Source of the DNA: Metaphire vulgaris
Lineage: Eukaryota > Annelida > Clitellata > Crassiclitellata > Megascolecidae
Direction of reading: 5' to 3'
DNA: 64,000 nucleotides
NCBI GenBank assembly: GCA_018105865.1
Contig: CM030840.1
Location: 9,785,794 to 9,849,793, forward strand
In this document: piece after piece, positions 31,402 through 44,400 of the stretch
Layout: each line of letters begins with the position of its first letter
Numbering within the stretch: the stretch's first letter is position 1
Position numbers and translations under genes: made by a program
Notes under the pieces: model-generated
The model's database searches: none
The model's input: only the letters and a program-made list of their open reading frames with translations
What the model was told of the DNA's origin: nothing

Positions 31402-32021
31402 CAGGGGTACTCAAACTGCAGCCCGCGGTCCACAGTTTGGACTGCTAGGATGTTTCTTGTGGACTGCCACAGCTCTTTCAATAAATGTCTGAAAAATTTT
31501 GAACCAGAATTTTAATGGCTTTCAACAGAGTAAAGGCCCCACTAAGCCACTTAAAATTCAGTTATGATTATAAATATTAGCCTCATCTCCATACTGTTCC
31601 TGCTTTATAACAGCTTTTGGTTACTCAGTAATAAATCTTAGTTAGTCTTTAAAATATACACCAGAGCTCACTGTTTATTTCTAATATTACTAAAAATCTT
31701 TGCAGCTGGAGCTTGAGCCCCAGGCCCTGCTACGAGAACTAATGACCTTGAAAACATTTTTCAGATGGGGATTGCCAATGCGCTATCATGAAGTCTAAAA
31801 ATTTTTATTTGCATTTTGGGATTTCTCATTTGTACCTGTTGCCTTGGTTCACTTAGAACAGTCTTTTAAGTGGACCTGTAGTTACTGGTACTCGTAGTTA
31901 CCTACTACATCATAGTAGGCATTGGAATAATAGGACTTTTGTTGTAAGTTGTAACTAATGGACCCTCACAAATGATGGAAGACGGAATGTGGACTGTCTT
32001 CAAAAAAGTTTGAATACCCCT
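31402..32021. mobile_element. Old hAT-type element, CAGGGGTACTCAAACT ends
   Basis: CAGGGGTACTCAAACTGCAG at the left and AGTTTGAATACCCCTG at the right. Flanks GTTTACAT and ACATACAT match at only five of eight positions. CAGCCCGCGGTCCACAG resembles classic Charlie-type hAT ends. It lies just upstream of the calumenin-like gene and may sit in its promoter region. Confidence 0.7.
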
Positions 32022-32325
32022 GACATACATTTTGCTGTTGACTTTAAATTATATTGTTTTGTTTAATATATTATATTTGTTTTGCTTACATTTTGCATGA
32101 AACAATTATTTCCAACAATTTTAACTTTAATGATTCATTGTATCTATGCTTTACCGGTATATGATAACACAGAGAGAGGGTCGTCAAGAGAGAGGATAGG
32201 GAGAGGGAAGATAGGGAAGAGGGGTAGGAGGAGAGAACGAGGAAGGGAGGGTGAGTTTGGTAAGATATTCTTGCTTTCTTTTAGATTTCTGAAAAAGCTT
32301 CAGACTATCTATCTGTGTTTCAGAA

Positions 32326-32481
32326 ATGTCTCTGGAAACTGTTATACTGCTTTTTTTGATGTTTGGATCATCAGTTAAATGTTCAGTTATACCTCCACCA
32401 GAATACAAGACACGAATTTTAGATAAAGTGAGTGATGCTCTAAAATTAAATCTTTTAAAAGAAATTGATGTGGATCATCAG
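32326..32481 (+). CDS. Calumenin-like gene, coding exon 1
   Basis: Codons 1-52, ending DVDHQ before donor GTGAAG (phase 0). Holds the signal peptide. The ATG follows CTGTGTTTCAG-AA, which looks like a splice acceptor, so a separate upstream 5' UTR exon is likely. G at -3 gives a fair initiation context. Confidence 0.82.
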
Positions 32482-35400
32482 GTGAAGTACTATGGATCAG
32501 AAATTTGACGCTGTGTAATGCCATTTTGAACTTCAGTTAATAAATTGTTGAAAACAAGCATGTTATAATACTTAGATGATACTAACATAAAATAATTTTT
32601 AAAAATACAAATAGTATATGATATGATGTGATATAATTATAATGATATGATTTCTTGAAATTTTTCACAATTCATAAATTGGAAATTTTGAAGTGTGTCA
32701 AGTGATCCAGGAGATACAAGAGTGCATTTGGCACGAGGAAAGAAAACTAAATTTATGCATATGATCAGCGCTACATGTGATTGAGCAGCTAGAACTTTTG
32801 AATTTTTGCCCAACATGTCATTTATGGGTATGCTGAATTATTAAATTAGATGCCACAAATATTTTTATGAAATGAACCAACGGAGAACGAAATGGTTGTC
32901 ATTTGAAAACTTTTATTCAGGCCCTTTTTGTAGTCATGGACTGAAGAGAAAGTGATAGAATGGGGTAAGAAGAGAAGAGAATGACTGTAATAACTTTGAA
33001 CTTACACAATTTCTGACCAATTGATACATTTACTTTAATTTGTTGTCAACTGATGCATTGTTATTTATTTATTTATTGACAATTTATATAGTGCAGTAGA
33101 CAAGGCTAAGGCCTACAACAAGAGCACTTAACACAGTTCATATCCAATATTAAATAAATGTGTCTTCAAATTTCTAATGAAAAGTCCAGCTGAGACTGCT
33201 CCAGTCACATTGTCTGGAAGGGAGTTCAACAGGGCGAGATTCCCCCGCGCGAATGATCTTTCCTCAAACTTAGGGGTCTTGGACGGGGGAGGGACCAACA
33301 ACTGCACTCTCCGACTGGACCTGAGAACTGATCTCCTCTCGATCACAGTCGATCTTATAATGTTATGTCACAGTCAATGTTATAATGGACGTAAAATAGT
33401 TTATGATTGATGCATTGTGCAATTTATGACTTGTGCAAATTTCAAGAAATCATTCCAATATTAGTATTTGGATTTTAAATATTTTGAAAAATTTCTTTTG
33501 AAATTTGTTTTATCTTGATACAAAATATATTACAGATTGCTTAATTAATTTAACAACAGGCATATAGACTACACACTTCACTTCAGTCATCAAAACCTGT
33601 CTACCTTAGATCACTATTAACCCATCAGCCTCCTCGACCCACACGTTCATCATCTTACCTCACTCTGTGACACCCACTGAATCAGTCATCCCTGAAAATT
33701 TGCAACCGTGCCTTCTCATACGCCTCACCTGAAATTTGGAACTTGATCCAAGCTTCCCTCCGCAGACTTGGACACTTTCAAACAATAAAATCTGAATCCT
33801 CATTTCCTATAATTCCTGCATTATCTCCTCAAGTCTTCAGGTCTAAGCTTAAATCCTTCCTTTTTCTAAAATCATATCCTCCATAGCTGTAGCAACCTAG
33901 CCTCACTGCCCTTTGGATGTTGACTATTGCCTGGCTGATAATATACCTTCCCCATAGCTATTTCAAGAAAGGCTGAGGGCCTAAGAATAAGCTGCTGCTT
34001 TCCAAGGCGCTATAGAAATCCACGAGATTTTACTTTACTTTTACTTACACAAATTGCACGAATTGTTCATGAATTGATTTTCACAGACTGTGGTTAAAAT
34101 ATTCACTAATTGTGTTGTCAGCCTCTTAGTATTGATGAAGAACATTTCCCAAATAAATTGCACAACAAAGATTTTGACCATGAAGCATTTCTAGGAAAAG
34201 ATAATGCCGAAGAATTTGATCAGTTGTCAGCTGAAGAGAGCAGAGATCGTCTTGGGTAAAGTGGAGTACTTCTACATTATCATTTTTCAATTCATAAAAT
34301 CAAAATGCCTATGTGGTTATAAATTGTTAAGGAGAAGACGTACAACATGATCCGAATATGTTCATATAAGAAGGGTTTTATAGAAGATTGAACTTATAAA
34401 GCAGACATAAAAAGAGCTGGATAATGTCCTCAGATTTGGGATATTTGCAGTAGGACCTACATGAAGGAGCAAAGTGTATCTTGATCAATAAAATCAAGGC
34501 AGAAAAATTATTTTTAATTTAGTTCCGGTGACAATTAAGTTACTTTTTATTTTATATCCTTGGTTTCAGTTGCAGTTAGTTTAGGTAAGGGAAATTTCTG
34601 AAAATTAAGTTTATGAGTCATTGTTCAGAGTACCATTATTGCTTGATAGCTTTATCAATTTTCTGACATCTTTTGCTAATTTTATTTGATCTATATAGAA
34701 TGGGATTTTTTCATTGCTGCCCTGCACTATAGACGTATACATGTTGAAAAGAAGCAGAGGACGATAATGGTGATAAATTGATAACTAGGCTAGCATTATC
34801 AGCAGCTGACTATTTAATATTATGTACAGCATTCATTTAACATTTTAAATCTCATGATTGGCATTGCTTTTAAAAATATTTTTTCCAGAATTTTATATGC
34901 AAAGATTGACAAAGATGGTAGCAATCTTTTGACCGAGGATGAACTGGCTGAATGGATTCAATATGTACAAGCACGATATATACGATTGGATAGTGATCGT
35001 CATTGGAAAAATTATAAAGTGGCAGAAAATGGATCAATTTCTTGGGAAACTTATAAAGAAAGGACATATGGAAATATTGGTGGTAAGTTGTGAGGGATGA
35101 GCTGTTTTGTGAAGCTATCAGATTTTCTGGCATTGTCCTTAGCATTCAATTGACTTGCAATATAATATACTGAAAGCATTGTACTATTTCAGAAGTACAA
35201 TGCTCTTGTAGTTTACATACTCTTATATCAGGGCTTACAGTGATGTGGACAGGTGCCTGGTACTGTTAGCAATTTCTTTTTTAGAAACCACTTGTTTTAT
35301 GGGAAGCTTTGTTTTCTCTTCTACAGGCATAAATGCAGCATGTTAAACTTGGTTTTCTGTTATAAATTAAGAGTCTTCCACTCTACTTGCTTTGATAATG

Positions 35401-38400
35401 TGCATAAAGTACGATGAAATAAATAAAGAAATTACTCACTGCCACAGATGAAGAAAATGCTAAAGAAGGCAGGGGTTACAACTACCATGACATGATGAAG
35501 AGAGATTTCAGAAGATGGTCTAAGGCAGATCAGAACAATGATGGTTTTCTTACAAAAGGTGAATTTACTGATTTTCTACATCCTGAGGAATCAAAGCACA
35601 TGAAGGATGTTATTGTTGATGTAAGTGTTAATCTTTTAATGTATGCATTTATTTTTTGGCATTGCAAACAGTGTCGGCAGCATTCTTTGGATCTGAAACT
35701 TGTTGCTTTAAGCACAACGTTGACAAATCAAATATCTTTGTATCATTTTAGTTTACAAAGAAAAATTGGAGGACTGTTACTAATATATTGATATAAAGAG
35801 GTCCTCATCTTAAGTTTCCCATTAATAAATAATAAGGCTTTGCTGCATTTCTACTTTCATGAACATTTATTGTAAATTTACAAGCATCTTTGTTGATTTT
35901 ATAGATTTTGGGTTATGCTCAGTCAGTTTGTGGGCTTTTATAATTAGTGCTGTTGTGCGATTAAAAATTTTAATCGAAATTAATCGAACGATTAAAATAT
36001 TTAATCACAGTTATTAACTGTTTAATCGCATGATTCTTTCTTCTCATTTGGCAATATTAGGCCTATAAATTTATAAAACATACCGTATATATTCGTGATA
36101 AAGTCGAGAAATTTAAGGCCAATTCACAGGTTATATATCCTGACCTCGACTTATACGCGAGGCACTAACTGTTGGGTAAAGTTTCCATACATAGGATGTC
36201 GAAAATAATTAATTTAGCTAACTCTTTACGTAATTAATTATTTTCAACATACGCTACGGCATCTTAATAAAAGTTGACATCAGCGATTTTAAGATTGGTA
36301 ATTTATAGGCGCCACATAAGTATTAATTAATTATTGGCGCTACATAAATATAAAAAAAATTCAAGATTACCGGTAATTAACCTTTATTTTCCCAGACCCA
36401 TTCAAAATTGACACTCACTCAAGAAAACTTATATTTAGACACTTTCTGATGTATAGTAACACAAAAAGTTGAAATCAGAAAAATTATTCAAGATCACGGA
36501 ACAATACCCATGTTCCCAAATGGGAACGTTGGGTCATTATGACTATAGAAAATCCTGGAAATACCAATGCTTCATTTGTGCTGTACTATATGTATAATTT
36601 TTTGAACATGCCTCATATAGCCATAGTATGTGGGAAATACTGTTTTAAGTATCATCTTAAGGTGATTAATTAAATTAATTATTAATTAATTAATTAATCA
36701 TTGGTGTGGTAGACCTCAAAACACTTGATGTGAAGGTGCCTCTCAGTTCTCACGCTTGGAGCATTTCATTCTTGCATTTGTCTGACAATAAGCACCTCCC
36801 CCTTGGGAAGTAGACTCCAGATAGTGTTTTACTTCATCATGTCGTAAAAGATTCGGAACAAAGGCAGTGAGTTCTCCATAACGTTATTGAGGTGTGTCTT
36901 TCAACAGTCAAGCAACTACTTCACGTCGAAATTCAGGATATCTGAGGCGATCGCGGAAGAAGCGACCTTACATGTAGCTTCCATGCCGCAACCACTGCAA
37001 TATTGAATGCATTGACAAGGAAGTTCCACCACTATTTCTTGGATTTGATCTTTGGTCGGTATGCAAAGAAGATCAACACTGTCTATTCCGTTGCGCATTG
37101 AATTGCTGAACATTCGTGGCTGTGAGTTTTTTTTTCCTCAAACTCCATTCACACGACGCTCTATCAAGGCTACAGGATTGACATAGTTATGACTTAACTC
37201 AGAGCTACTAGCTTACTATCACAGGTCTTGTCATCTTCACAGCTGAGGCCTGGATCCTTTCATCTGCAACACGCGTAAACACATGAAGCTCACACCATCA
37301 TATGATGATTCATCTGGACCTAAGATATCTTCATCTACTGCTTCAACTTCATAATCTGCCCCATCGTTTAGAGGCAGTATGCAAATGTCTGGAATACTAG
37401 CATTATCATCATCGTCACTGAAGGACTCTTCAAAAACTGCTTCAACTGCTAGAGAAGAGGGCTGCTTTGTTACAGGCATTTTAGCTATTGTCCAACAATA
37501 GCTACACAATTGTGTGCAACAGAACATGTCATTATATTCATGAAAAGTATCAGCAGAACATACACACATATTAGTCCTACATATTTGCCAGATTGGAACA
37601 CCAATGGCCAATGCTAGTGAAACATCAACAACTGTCAGCCTATTAGCCACATTGACCCAACGTTCCCAATTGGGAACATGGCTGTTCAATCATGTCTTGT
37701 AATTTAACCTATGGTCATACATGTCAATCGGTCTCAAAATCATGCATAGGGGTCATAGTTGAATAAAATGAGCCATTATGGTAAAATAAATGTTGACATT
37801 TAGATTTTATTTTAAAATTTATCCGCTATACCTATGATTTTGGCAATTTTTCGGAATTTTAATGCAATTTGTACAAAAAGTACAAAAAATTAGCAGAGAT
37901 ATTTTATGCAAAACTCAAAGATAGATACGTGCTCTAAACAAAATCTACAAAAAACCAGGATGATATAGCTTGGTTAACTGCCTGAACTGCTTTCAAATCA
38001 ATGTTCCCATTTGGGAACGTTGGGAAAATAAAGGTTAAGATTTTTATATTATCAAGAATGAGCGAATAGCAGGTTTAAAATTTTCTTAATCGTCAGAAAT
38101 CAATCTGGGAATGTCAAAATCGTTCAGTTTCTCAATAGTTCAAAGCTAAAACGCAGTTTTTCAATCAAAACAATGGCGCCGCTGCCGCCACATGCCCACT
38201 TCGCGTCCGCCATTTTTCCGACTCTCACTATCACCTCGAGGGTTCGCCGCGGTGACGTCACTTCGACTTATAGCCGGGTCAATGACTTTAGACACCTTTA
38301 AATCCCCAAAATCTAGGGGTCGACTTATACTCGGATCGACTTTATCTCGAGTATATACGGTAGGCCTATCCATCATATCGATTTTGTCTTCATTAAAAAT

Positions 38401-41400
38401 GCAAGTTTTGAATATGTTTTCTTTATGCCTTTTACTGTTTGTTGTGCAATGTGTGAATTTGGCAAACCAGACATTTATTTTTCCCCATTACCTCTAGTTT
38501 ACCTAATTGATTGTATTTTAATGAACTGGCTAGCAGGTCATAAATTGCGAGTCTAATAATTTCTATAGCAAATGAATAATTCAAATTTAAACAAGTGAAC
38601 CCCATAAGAGTCATATACATACATACATAAAGTTCATTTACTAGGCGCAATTATTACAAATGCGCCTCGGTTGCCAGGTCAAACATATATGTTTTAAGTC
38701 AAGCGAGAAAAATGTCACGGTTTAAAATTCCATCTCTGAGAGGAGGCGGAAGTTGATTCCAGAGTGATGGACCAATCACCCTGAATGCACGCTCTCCCAT
38801 TCTGGTACGAGTGCGTGGCACGGATAATGTCCTGGTGGAATTGGAACGTGTGACCATCGTTCTAGTGAGAGCTGTATCAGACAACAGTTTACAGTCTCGA
38901 ATAAGATACTGTGGAGCTTCTTTTCTGAGACATCTGTCGACTAGCAGAAGCAGCTTGTACGATATTCGCTTATGTACCGGCAACCAGTGGAGTTGTTGCA
39001 GAATAGGGGTGATGTGTTGCCGCCTTGATGTCCGCGTAATGAGTTGTGCCGCGGCATTCTGAACAAGTTGAAGTCTATATATTTGGTTTCTGGCCGTACA
39101 TGCAAGTAGGCTATTACAGTAATCGAGACGAGATGCTATGAATGCATGGAACAGGACTTGCACTGATTCCTGCGACAGAGAGTCAATTACTACCCGTAAT
39201 TGTCGAAGCTGGTAGAAACATCCTGACACTATTTTACTAATGTGGTTAGCCATCGTAAGATTTTCATCGAGAATAACTCCAAGATCTTTAACTTGCTTGG
39301 ATCTTTTGATAACATTATTCCAAAGTTTAAGTGCTACTAAATCTGCCTTGGCCGTTTGTTTACAATTACCAAGAATGATAAATTCTGTTTTTCCCGGATT
39401 AAGCTTTAGCCGGCTGCTTCTCAGCCAGGAATCAATTTCCTGAATACAGCTCGCAAGTATCTGTAGAACCTCCGGCAAATCGGCAGGACGACAACTGCGA
39501 TAAAGCTGAGTATCATCAGCATAGAAGTGGAAACGAAGGTGATATTTGCAAATGACTTCCCGAAGCTTACTAATAAACAGGATAAAAAACAGTGGCCCGA
39601 GAATGGAACCCTGCGGGACGCCAATGAACATCGGTCTTGAGCTAGACAGTTCACCTTCGTAAAACACTTGTACCACTCTATCTGAAAGATAGGAAGCAAT
39701 CCAGCGTAAAGCAGAACCGCCAATTCCATAGTGACACTGAAGTCTTTTAAGTAGAATGTCATGGTCTACACAGTCGAATGCAGAAGAAAGATCTAGAAGT
39801 ACTAATGCAGTTACCTGATCTTGATCAGCCGCATCCAAAACTTCAGACAGGATGTTAAGTAACGCCGTTCCCATAGAATGATAGGGGCGATATGACGATT
39901 GTTCTTCCGGTAGGTACTGATTTCCTCTATATGCTGTGCAAGCTGAGCTGCAACCGTCTTTTCGAGTATCTTTGAAAGGTATGAAAGGTTAGATATGGGC
40001 CGGAAGTTTGCTAGTTCATTTGGATCTAATGTCTGCTTCTTGAGTTTAGGAAAGATGATCGCCCTTTTGAAATTGCATGGAACTGTTTCCTGGGCAAGCG
40101 ATGCATTTATGATCATTGTGATAGGTCTAATAAGAACTTCAATCGCCTCCTTAATCATAAATGTCGGGACTGGATCAAGCTGCGACGATTTCGATGGAGA
40201 ACTCATAATCATTCTTTTGACTTCCTCCTCGGAGACCATCTTAAATTGATAGAGTGTCCCTAGCGGCTGCATTTGTTCATCAAGATCAGGGGGATTTCCT
40301 CCTTGGTCAGTTTCCCTCCTCACTCGTGCAATCTTTTCTTGAAAAAAGTCGGCAAACTTGTCCGCAGAGCATGTGGATGATTGGTGCCCACAGTTGACAT
40401 CCCCACCCGTTCTAAAGAGGTGAGACAGAGATCGCCAAAGTTTAGTCGGGGATTTTCCCTGATCATGGATCCTATTTGTCCAATAATTATTCTTTTTCGT
40501 TTGAAACAGTTTAATCTTTGCCATCCACGCCCTCGACCATCGTTCTCTGTCCTCATGAAACCGAGTGGATTTGAATCTACGTTCAAGCTTCCGACATGCA
40601 CGTCGCACCCTAACACATTCCTCATCGACCCACGGCTCTCGTTTAACCCGGTCAGACTTGACAGTGTGTAGGGGTGCAAATTGATCAGCCAGAGATCTTA
40701 GAGTTCGATCATACAGCTCTGCCATCTCATTGACGTTCATGTCAGGTCTGAAATTGCAGAGGTCACTGTCCGCTGTCATATAGGCTACGTGTATGCGGAA
40801 GACTTTGCCAGATCAATCTCAGAAGAAAATAAAAAAACTGTAAAAGCTAAAGAGCTATAAAAAGTTTTAAACTTAAAGTTAAAAGTAATAACTGCTTTAG
40901 TTTTTCAACCATTGAGAAAGACACACAAGTCTGTTGACATTGTTTTGTTCAAGCGACCATAGACGTCAATCCTGTGAGGGTCCTGGGGTCCGGAGTCTTC
41001 GGACCCTCACAAAAATGTGGTTGTGAGGGTCCACAATGCATTGGGCCCTCACAAAAATCTGAATAGATCTAGATTTTACAGTTGTGCGATTATTTAGGTG
41101 ACGACCTTTTTTTGCTTGTCAGCACCTAGAAGGAAAAATAATAAAAAAAAGAGATGAGATGATCTTTTTGGCTTGTCAAGGTTTTTCAGAAGTTGGACCC
41201 TGACAACTTTTACTACAGATTGACGCCACTGCAAGTGACGCTCTATTCTTGTTCAAAACATGACCTGATAATGAAACCAAACGATCACAAGGGACAGTAG
41301 TTGCTGGAGATGCTAGCAGAGATGTGCGGATCCAACAATTTTGGGACCGCAGATAATCCGGCTCCGCCAGGTTTAGATCCGCGGAGGATCTGCATCCGCG

Positions 41401-44400
41401 CGAATATCCAATATCAGGAGCCGCGGAGGATCCGCATCCGCAGATAGTAAATAAATTGTACACTTCCGATTTTAAATTAAATTTGGTTGGAGAGCCTTCG
41501 CGCAGTTCTCCTACCTTCAGATTTTCAATTATTTCATCGGACGCGTTTTTGGTCACCATTGCATCGCACGTTCACAACGAATAAAAACGACGCGACGACG
41601 TAATTTGCACTAAAAAAATTAGCCCTGACGGTTATTTTGAAATGCACTGACCAGAACGTAAACTCTGAATGAATGTCTCGAGAGTCTATAGGCCATATGT
41701 AGGCTACGTTCATATATGAATACCGTGTGGAGTGCACAACTGCACACCTCAAACAGTACACAGCGAATTCAGGCAAAAAATTGATTACTTAATAACCAAT
41801 TAGACGCTCGAAATTCGAAAATAGGGCGCCTACCTCTTCAAAGGAGAACGGACATTCTCCCCAGGACATTCCATGATTCCACCCCTGGCATTATCCCTCC
41901 TTGTACACTAGATTAAATGAAACCCCCGGCATAATCACCCCTTTGTTTACTCAATGGCCTTTGACGAAATCGACTGACACTGAAAGAGAGTTCGTGTCGC
42001 TATCGCTATTGAATTGGTCTCAATTGAAATCTTCTTTACTTCACATTTGAAATCCTTTCTACTCACCGGTCGTTAAATGTTGCACCCATTCACTTGGGGA
42101 TTAGGCCTACGTGCCGGGGGGTTAAGTGACGATGATTAAGTGACTGGGGATTAGATGACTTGGAAAAGGATGGAATCCGAGTCGGGTTGACTGGACTTTG
42201 AAGTTTGAACTTGTCGGAAGCTGTCTCCCATCAGTTATTCTGATCTCTTATGCAAACCTCCTAACTTAGCGTTTCTGTTGATCAAAGAGATAATTGGCAC
42301 TTTGGTCATCTACAACCATGCAATAGTCATAAAATTGAGGGCATATTTTGAAAAGGTAGCAAATAGCTATGCACAATGTGTATGTATTTGTGTGTCTGTG
42401 TGTGCGTGTTGCCAGTTTTCAGGATCCGCGGATACTCCGCCTCCGCCAGCTTTTTTTATACTTGGGTCCGCCAAGGTCCGCGGATCCTTAAAATCCTTGC
42501 AGACCCGGCTCCGCGGACTGATCCATCCGCGATCCGCACATCTCTGGATGCTAGGTATTTTCTGGCCTGAATGGAAAGTGATGGATATCTTTGTTCGTTC
42601 TTATCCCACCATAGAAGATGGTTCATATCCATGTCGACCTGCTATTGAAGGCGATGATGATGTACTTTACTCTTAAACATACAGTATCTTTTGGCTTTTG
42701 AGCCAGAGGTTCATTTTCAGAATCAGACGAGAACTCATGTAGCCGTTTATTTTTCTGTCTGGATACTGTTAACCTCATCCGGCTCGACAGTGTTTGTAAC
42801 AGCAGTTTGGAGCTTGGCCCACAGTGGTGTAGCCAGCTTATGCGAAGTGGGGTTAACTGGAGGCACTATGCAACTGAACACTGAAGCCGTGGCCGATCCC
42901 CCCCACACCTCCAAACAAAAGTCAACGGATTTACACAAATTGTGTTGGTCATATTTTTTGAAGTGGGGTTGTTCGAACAACCCCAAACAACCCCGTGGCT
43001 ATGCCACTGTAATGGTCCATGCCGCGTCCGGTTGCTCTTTTCTCAAACATTTTAAATTCTTAAAACGTGGGTCAAGACAGGTTGCAAATGTCTACCACGA
43101 CAGATTGAAATTCTGAAGTGGAAACTTCCTGTCAGCTAAGCCACTGATCTAATAACATTTTCAGCATAATTATGCTCTCACAAGCATTCATGTTGTGCCA
43201 TCCGACTATTTTACGTTTAAGAAATTAATCTGCGGTAGTTTGCGTTAAAATAATTAATCTGCATTAAAAATTTTAATCGCACAAAATTTTAACATGTTAA
43301 TCGCATGCATTAACGGCGATTAATCATTATAATCAACAGCCCTATTTATAATCTATCTTACTATGTGAACTCATCATCATTGGTGATCTAAATTCCAATG
43401 GGTTCCTTACCTCAAGGGCACTGCTTTTCTTTGTCTTGTCTTGTGCTTTTTGCTTCAAATTCAAATACCTATTGAGATAGTATTGAGTGTTTTTCATTTT
43501 AGTTCTTATGCATCCAGTCAGGAATCATCATTTTCGTATTTGTTTGTATTTATAGGAAACTATCGAGGATATGGATAAGAACAAAGATGGAGTCTTAAGT
43601 TTAGAGGAATATATCAGTAAGTTTACGTCAGCTATTGCTTCACTTTTAACACTGGATATCTTTAGTTGTCCATTGGCTGGTTTTGTTCAGATTTAGAATT
43701 CAATCAGTTATTCTGACTCTGTGTTTCTTTGTTTTTCTCACTATTTGCACTATTAAGTAAAATATTATTTTACAAACCTATGGTTTTTACATGACTAGGC
43801 ATTTCAGAATAAACTGCTATTGTGCATGGTGTGTGGCTTTAACTCTTTAAACCCCAGGAAATTTTTTTAGAAAAGCCCCTCCACCCCAGTGTTTTTGCGT
43901 TTTTTTACGTAATTTTGACTTTTTTTAAAAATTGCAATTGCTCGGGTTATTTGAAAGCAAAGAAGATAAGGTATACACCACTGTTTTGGATTTTTAATCC
44001 TCTTTCTAACCTTCCATGCAAAATTTTAAAAAATTGGGGTTGAGGGTCCACTATCAGGCCTAAAACCACACCCCTCCCCCCAAAAATTTTCTTGTTCAAA
44101 GCTGTGTAGCTAAAATTTTTGAGTGGTAACCTATCTTTGCTTAGCAGCAAAGGGGCAGGGGAATGTATTTGGAACAAAATAAATCAAAAATTTTGGAAAT
44201 AGGACCACATTTGGCTGAGATATGATCTCCCTACCTCAAGCCCCCTTTGAATGCTGGATTGTTGATTTGAACAGTTTTGAACAAAGCTTTTATCTTTTAC
44301 AATTCCCTATATCCCGGGCCATGGGAGAGATAAAAATATGAGGTATACACCATTGTTTAGGATTTTCATTACTCTTTCTATCCATACATGCAAAAATATA

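Larger units (their letters stand above)
36083..38360. mobile_element. Tc1/mariner-like element with CCGTATATA ends
   Basis: CCGTATATATTCGTG at the left and CTCGAGTATATACGG at the right, flanked by TA (36081-36082 and 38361-38362). CGACTTATA words occur near both ends. Contains a piggyBac element. Confidence 0.7.
35945..43344. mobile_element. 7.4-kb hAT-type element filling intron 4
   Basis: Left end TAGTGCTGTTGTGCGATTAA, right end (reverse complement) TAGGGCTGTTGATTATAATG; both pass into TTAATCG-rich subterminal repeats. The 8-bp duplication TTTATAAT stands at 35937-35944 and 43345-43352. Most of the interior is later insertions (36083-38360, 38630-40790, 40958-41231, 41317-42546, 42832-43009). 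No hAT transposase remains, so the original element was probably short and non-autonomous. Confidence 0.85.

Noticed and set aside
38161..38497. Frames near 38.2 kb as host exons
   Set aside because: They lie inside the Tc-like element end and show no conserved protein motif.
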